Assembly: GCA_003555285.1 (NCBI GenBank)
Contig: PWGH01000233.1
Span: 1-7,294, forward strand
Direction of reading: 5' to 3'
Length of the DNA: 7,294 bases
DNA from: Thioalkalivibrio sp.
GTDB taxonomy: Bacteria; Pseudomonadota; Gammaproteobacteria; Ectothiorhodospirales; Ectothiorhodospiraceae
Positions 5,489 through 7,294 of this stretch are shown here, piece by piece (position 1 is the first letter of the stretch; every line of letters starts with the position of its first letter). Made by a program: the position numbers and the translations under genes. The notes below the pieces were generated by a model, which made no database searches, was not told the origin of the DNA, and worked only from the letters and a program-made list of their open reading frames with translations.

Positions 5489-6007
5489 ATGCCGGTACGC
5501 GCCGAAGGTTGTGGTGGCACCGGGCTTCGGCCATCCCGCGGCCGGCGCGGTTTCCGTCATTCGGGAACTTCCCTGCTGCTGCTTGCAGCGGTGCTGGCCG
5601 CTCCGCCGGCCGCGTCGCATGCGCTGCTGCACCGGGTGCTCGAGGCGGACGCAATGGTCCGGGCCGAATTCTACTTTCCCGATGGCGACCGGCCCTACTT
5701 CGAGAGCTACCGGGTGATGGCGCCGGACGACCACCGTCCGTTCCAGACCGGGCGCGTAAATGCGGCGGGGGAGGTGACTTTCCAACCGGACCGGCCGGGC
5801 CCGTGGCGGGTGATCGTCGCCACCGAGGATGGGCATGGCACCGAGCTGCGGATCACCGTCGATGCCGATGGCATCGCTTCGGGCACTCAAGGCCTGGTAG
5901 GGCTTTCGCGCTGGGAACGCCTGACTGCGGGCGTCGGCTATCTGCTGGGGATGTTCGGTCTCCTGGCGTTGTGGCGCATGCACCGCGCCCGCAGACAGCC
6001 CGTCTGA
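5489..6007 (+). CDS. nikL: NikL, membrane-anchored nickel-transporter accessory protein
   Basis: 172 residues. It has an Arg-rich n-region, a hydrophobic core at about 28-40 (TSLLLLAAVLAAPP), and then a probable signal cleavage after Ala41-Ala-Ser43, leaving His44-Ala-Leu-Leu-His at the mature end (cleavage after Ala45 is possible). A small beta-sandwich domain (about 50-130) holds EFYFPDGDRPYFESYRVMAPDD, TFQPDRPGPWRVIVATEDGHG and further strands, as in the carboxypeptidase-regulatory-like fold. A single C-terminal membrane helix (about 145-162) is followed by a basic tail RMHRARRQPV, so the domain faces the periplasm. This is the architecture of NikL in NikKLMQO transporters, where it is thought to take the place of the small NikN/CbiN subunit next to NikM. 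It starts 3 nt after nikK and ends 1 nt before nikM with no strong ribosome-binding site of its own, implying translational coupling. Confidence 0.82.
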   Translation: MPVRAEGCGGTGLRPSRGRRGFRHSGTSLLLLAAVLAAPPAASHALLHRVLEADAMVRAEFYFPDGDRPYFESYRVMAPDDHRPFQTGRVNAAGEVTFQPDRPGPWRVIVATEDGHGTELRITVDADGIASGTQGLVGLSRWERLTAGVGYLLGMFGLLALWRMHRARRQPV

Positions 6008-6008
6008 C

Positions 6009-6671
6009 ATGCACATCCCCGACGGACTGATCTCGCCCCAGACGTATCTGCCCGCGCTGGCCGTCGCCGTGCCGCTGTGGTGGTGGGCTGGGCGCAGTTT
6101 CCGGCGCCAGGTCGGAGATGAGGTCCTGCCGCGGCTCGCGGTGTTCACTGCGCTGGCCTTCCTGTTGTCCAGCCTGATGCTGCCGCTGCCGGGCGGGACC
6201 TCGGGGCATGCAATCGGCGTAGGGCTGCTGACGCTGGTCTTCGGGCCGTGGGTCGCCTTTTTGGCCTACACCCTGGTATTGGTGCTGCAGGCGCTGGTGA
6301 TGGGCGCGGGCGGCATCACGGCGCTGCCGGTGAACGCGCTGGCGATGGGCTTCGTGGGGGCCTTTCTCGCCTATGGCCTGTTCCATCTGCTGCGGTCGGT
6401 GCAGATCGATCTGGCCGTGGTCGTTGCGGTCTTCGTCTCCATCCTGGCGTCCGCGCTGCTGGTTGCCCTGGTCTTGGGGCTGCAGCCGCTGATTGCCCAG
6501 GCGCCGGACGGCAGTCCGCGTTTCTTCCCGTTTGGCTGGGCGGTGACCGTGCCGGCGGTGCTCGTGCCGCACCTGTTCATCGGTGTGGCCGAGGCCGCGC
6601 TGACGCTGCTGATCTGGCGCCATGCCCGCAAGCGGCATTGGCTGCTTGCATCGGGCGGGCAGGGGGCCTGA
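6009..6671 (+). CDS. nikM: NikM, metal-binding S component of the nickel ECF transporter
   Basis: 220 residues, strongly hydrophobic, with about six or seven membrane segments. It begins with the invariant CbiM/NikM signature MHIPDG and contains PGGTSGHAIG with His at residue 67. In the NikM2 crystal structure from Thermoanaerobacter the Ni ion is bound by the N-terminal amine of Met1, the amide and imidazole of His2, and His67; His2 and His67 both occur here at identical positions. The conserved block ALVMGAGGITALPVNALAMGF follows. The protein therefore should be an active Ni (possibly Co) carrier. There is no NikN- or CbiN-type gene, and nikK and nikL sit immediately upstream instead. nikL ends 1 nt before it and nikQ begins 1 nt after its stop. 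The ATG at 6009 must be correct because the N-terminus is itself the metal ligand. Ni versus Co cannot be decided from the protein alone; nikR and hoxX in the locus favour Ni. Confidence 0.95.
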   Translation: MHIPDGLISPQTYLPALAVAVPLWWWAGRSFRRQVGDEVLPRLAVFTALAFLLSSLMLPLPGGTSGHAIGVGLLTLVFGPWVAFLAYTLVLVLQALVMGAGGITALPVNALAMGFVGAFLAYGLFHLLRSVQIDLAVVVAVFVSILASALLVALVLGLQPLIAQAPDGSPRFFPFGWAVTVPAVLVPHLFIGVAEAALTLLIWRHARKRHWLLASGGQGA

Positions 6672-6672
6672 G

Positions 6673-7233
6673 GTGCCGACACTCTCGCATCCGGCGCGTC
6701 TGGGCCTCTACCTGCTGGCGGTGGTGGCAATCAGCTTCGTGCACGATCCGCGCGGGCTCGCGTTGATTCTGGTCGGCGCGCTGCTGCTGTCCGGCGCGGG
6801 TCGTCTCCGCTTGCTGTTGCGTGCGCTGCGCGTGGTGTTGGCCATCCTGCTGCTGCTCTCGGCCGGGTTCCTGCTGATGGGCTGGCTGACCGGGCAGCCG
6901 GTGGTGGCGGCGCTGGTGCTGATCAACCTGCGGGTGCTGCTGCTCGCGCTGCTGACCGCCTGGATGATGCGTGCGGTGAATCTGGATCGTGCGCTGGTGC
7001 ACTGGCCGCAGGCGCAGCGCTGGCTGGTGATCGTGCGCGGGCAGATCCAGCTGTTCCGCCGTTTGGCGCAGGACTACCGCTACGCGCAGCGCAGCCGCTC
7101 GGTGCTGCCGCCGACCTTGCGTGAGCGCTATCGGGGTAGTGCGGCGATCGGCTTGGCCGCGCTCGACAAGGGCGTGCACAACGCCGATCTGGTGACCCAG
7201 GCCATGCGCTCGCGGGGCGCGTTGCATGACTGA
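6673..7233 (+). CDS. nikQ: NikQ, transmembrane T component (EcfT/CbiQ family)
   Basis: 186 residues from the GTG at 6673, which has AGGGGG at 6661-6666 with a 6-nt spacer. An ATG at 6622 in the same frame lies inside nikM and yields a non-hydrophobic, unfamily-like leader, so it was rejected. Four or so membrane helices occupy about 10-100 (two close together at the start, then VVLAILLLLSAGFLLMGWL and LVLINLRVLLLALLTAWMM). The cytosolic C-terminal half has the coupling-helix motifs of EcfT proteins: QRSRS (about 139-143) and MRSRG (178-182, the usual xRG signature) that dock on the ATPase. It is shorter than typical CbiQ (about 220-260), mainly because the N-terminal region is compact. It couples ATP hydrolysis by NikO to NikM. 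Its end overlaps the nikO start by 8 bp. Confidence 0.9.
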   Translation: MPTLSHPARLGLYLLAVVAISFVHDPRGLALILVGALLLSGAGRLRLLLRALRVVLAILLLLSAGFLLMGWLTGQPVVAALVLINLRVLLLALLTAWMMRAVNLDRALVHWPQAQRWLVIVRGQIQLFRRLAQDYRYAQRSRSVLPPTLRERYRGSAAIGLAALDKGVHNADLVTQAMRSRGALHD

Positions 7234-7294
7234 GGCGGCACCGCTGATCGCATTGCACCAGGTCGATGTCGCCTACCCGAACGGCCGCGCGGCG
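7226..7294 (+). CDS. nikO: NikO, ATPase of the nickel ECF transporter (5' end only)
   Basis: Twenty-three codons are visible before the window ends. They read MTEAAPLIALHQVDVAYPNGRAA, matching the usual beginning of CbiO/NikO/EcfA ABC ATPases (a first beta strand followed by V.(F/Y)(P/A).G..AL). The Walker motifs lie beyond the window. The ATG overlaps the last 8 bases of nikQ. Identification rests on this short leader plus the expected M-Q-O gene order. Confidence 0.85.
   Translation, partial: MTEAAPLIALHQVDVAYPNGRAA

Overview
The window is GC-rich bacterial DNA and reads almost entirely on the + strand. Gene content suggests a proteobacterium that makes a [NiFe] hydrogenase: an outer-membrane TonB receptor gene (so Gram-negative), a HoxX/HypX maturation factor, NikR, and a NikKLMQO-type nickel ECF transporter. 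A gammaproteobacterium, for example a purple sulfur or other sulfur-oxidising lineage, would fit. That is a guess from gene style and base composition, not a demonstrated assignment.

Left part (1-1553): the 3' two-thirds or so of hoxX (CO-ligand supply for hydrogenase maturation) runs in from outside the window. It overlaps by an ATGA junction the nickel-responsive repressor gene nikR, so hydrogenase maturation and nickel sensing are translationally coupled. NikR keeps all four high-affinity Ni ligands and carries an extra His-rich C-terminal tail.

Middle part (1554-3517): a short GC-rich spacer with a hairpin and a hexamer repeat leads into a divergent gamma-glutamyltransferase-like gene. 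It retains the autoprocessing Gly-Thr-Thr-His motif but lacks the usual substrate-binding Arg, and it carries a low-complexity insert built on a 15-bp triplicated repeat. A second spacer of about 190 bp follows, with a hairpin, another unrelated 15-bp triplicated repeat, and then an abrupt AT-rich island holding a plausible sigma-70 promoter and an imperfect palindrome (candidate operator).

Right part (3518-7294): a TonB-dependent receptor gene that has lost most of its beta-barrel and changes frame (pseudogene, or an assembly error), then nikK, nikL, nikM, nikQ and the first codons of nikO. These are packed with 1-3 nt gaps or short overlaps. Together they describe a nickel route: receptor at the outer membrane, NikK and NikL as exported or membrane-anchored accessory proteins, NikM as the metal-binding S component, NikQ as the T component and NikO as the ATPase, feeding nickel to hydrogenase under NikR control. 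The points most worth a second look are the gutted receptor at the head of the operon, the N-terminal His shared by mature NikK, NikL and NikM, the candidate operator, the unusual GGT-like protein inside a nickel locus, and three independent short tandem repeats.
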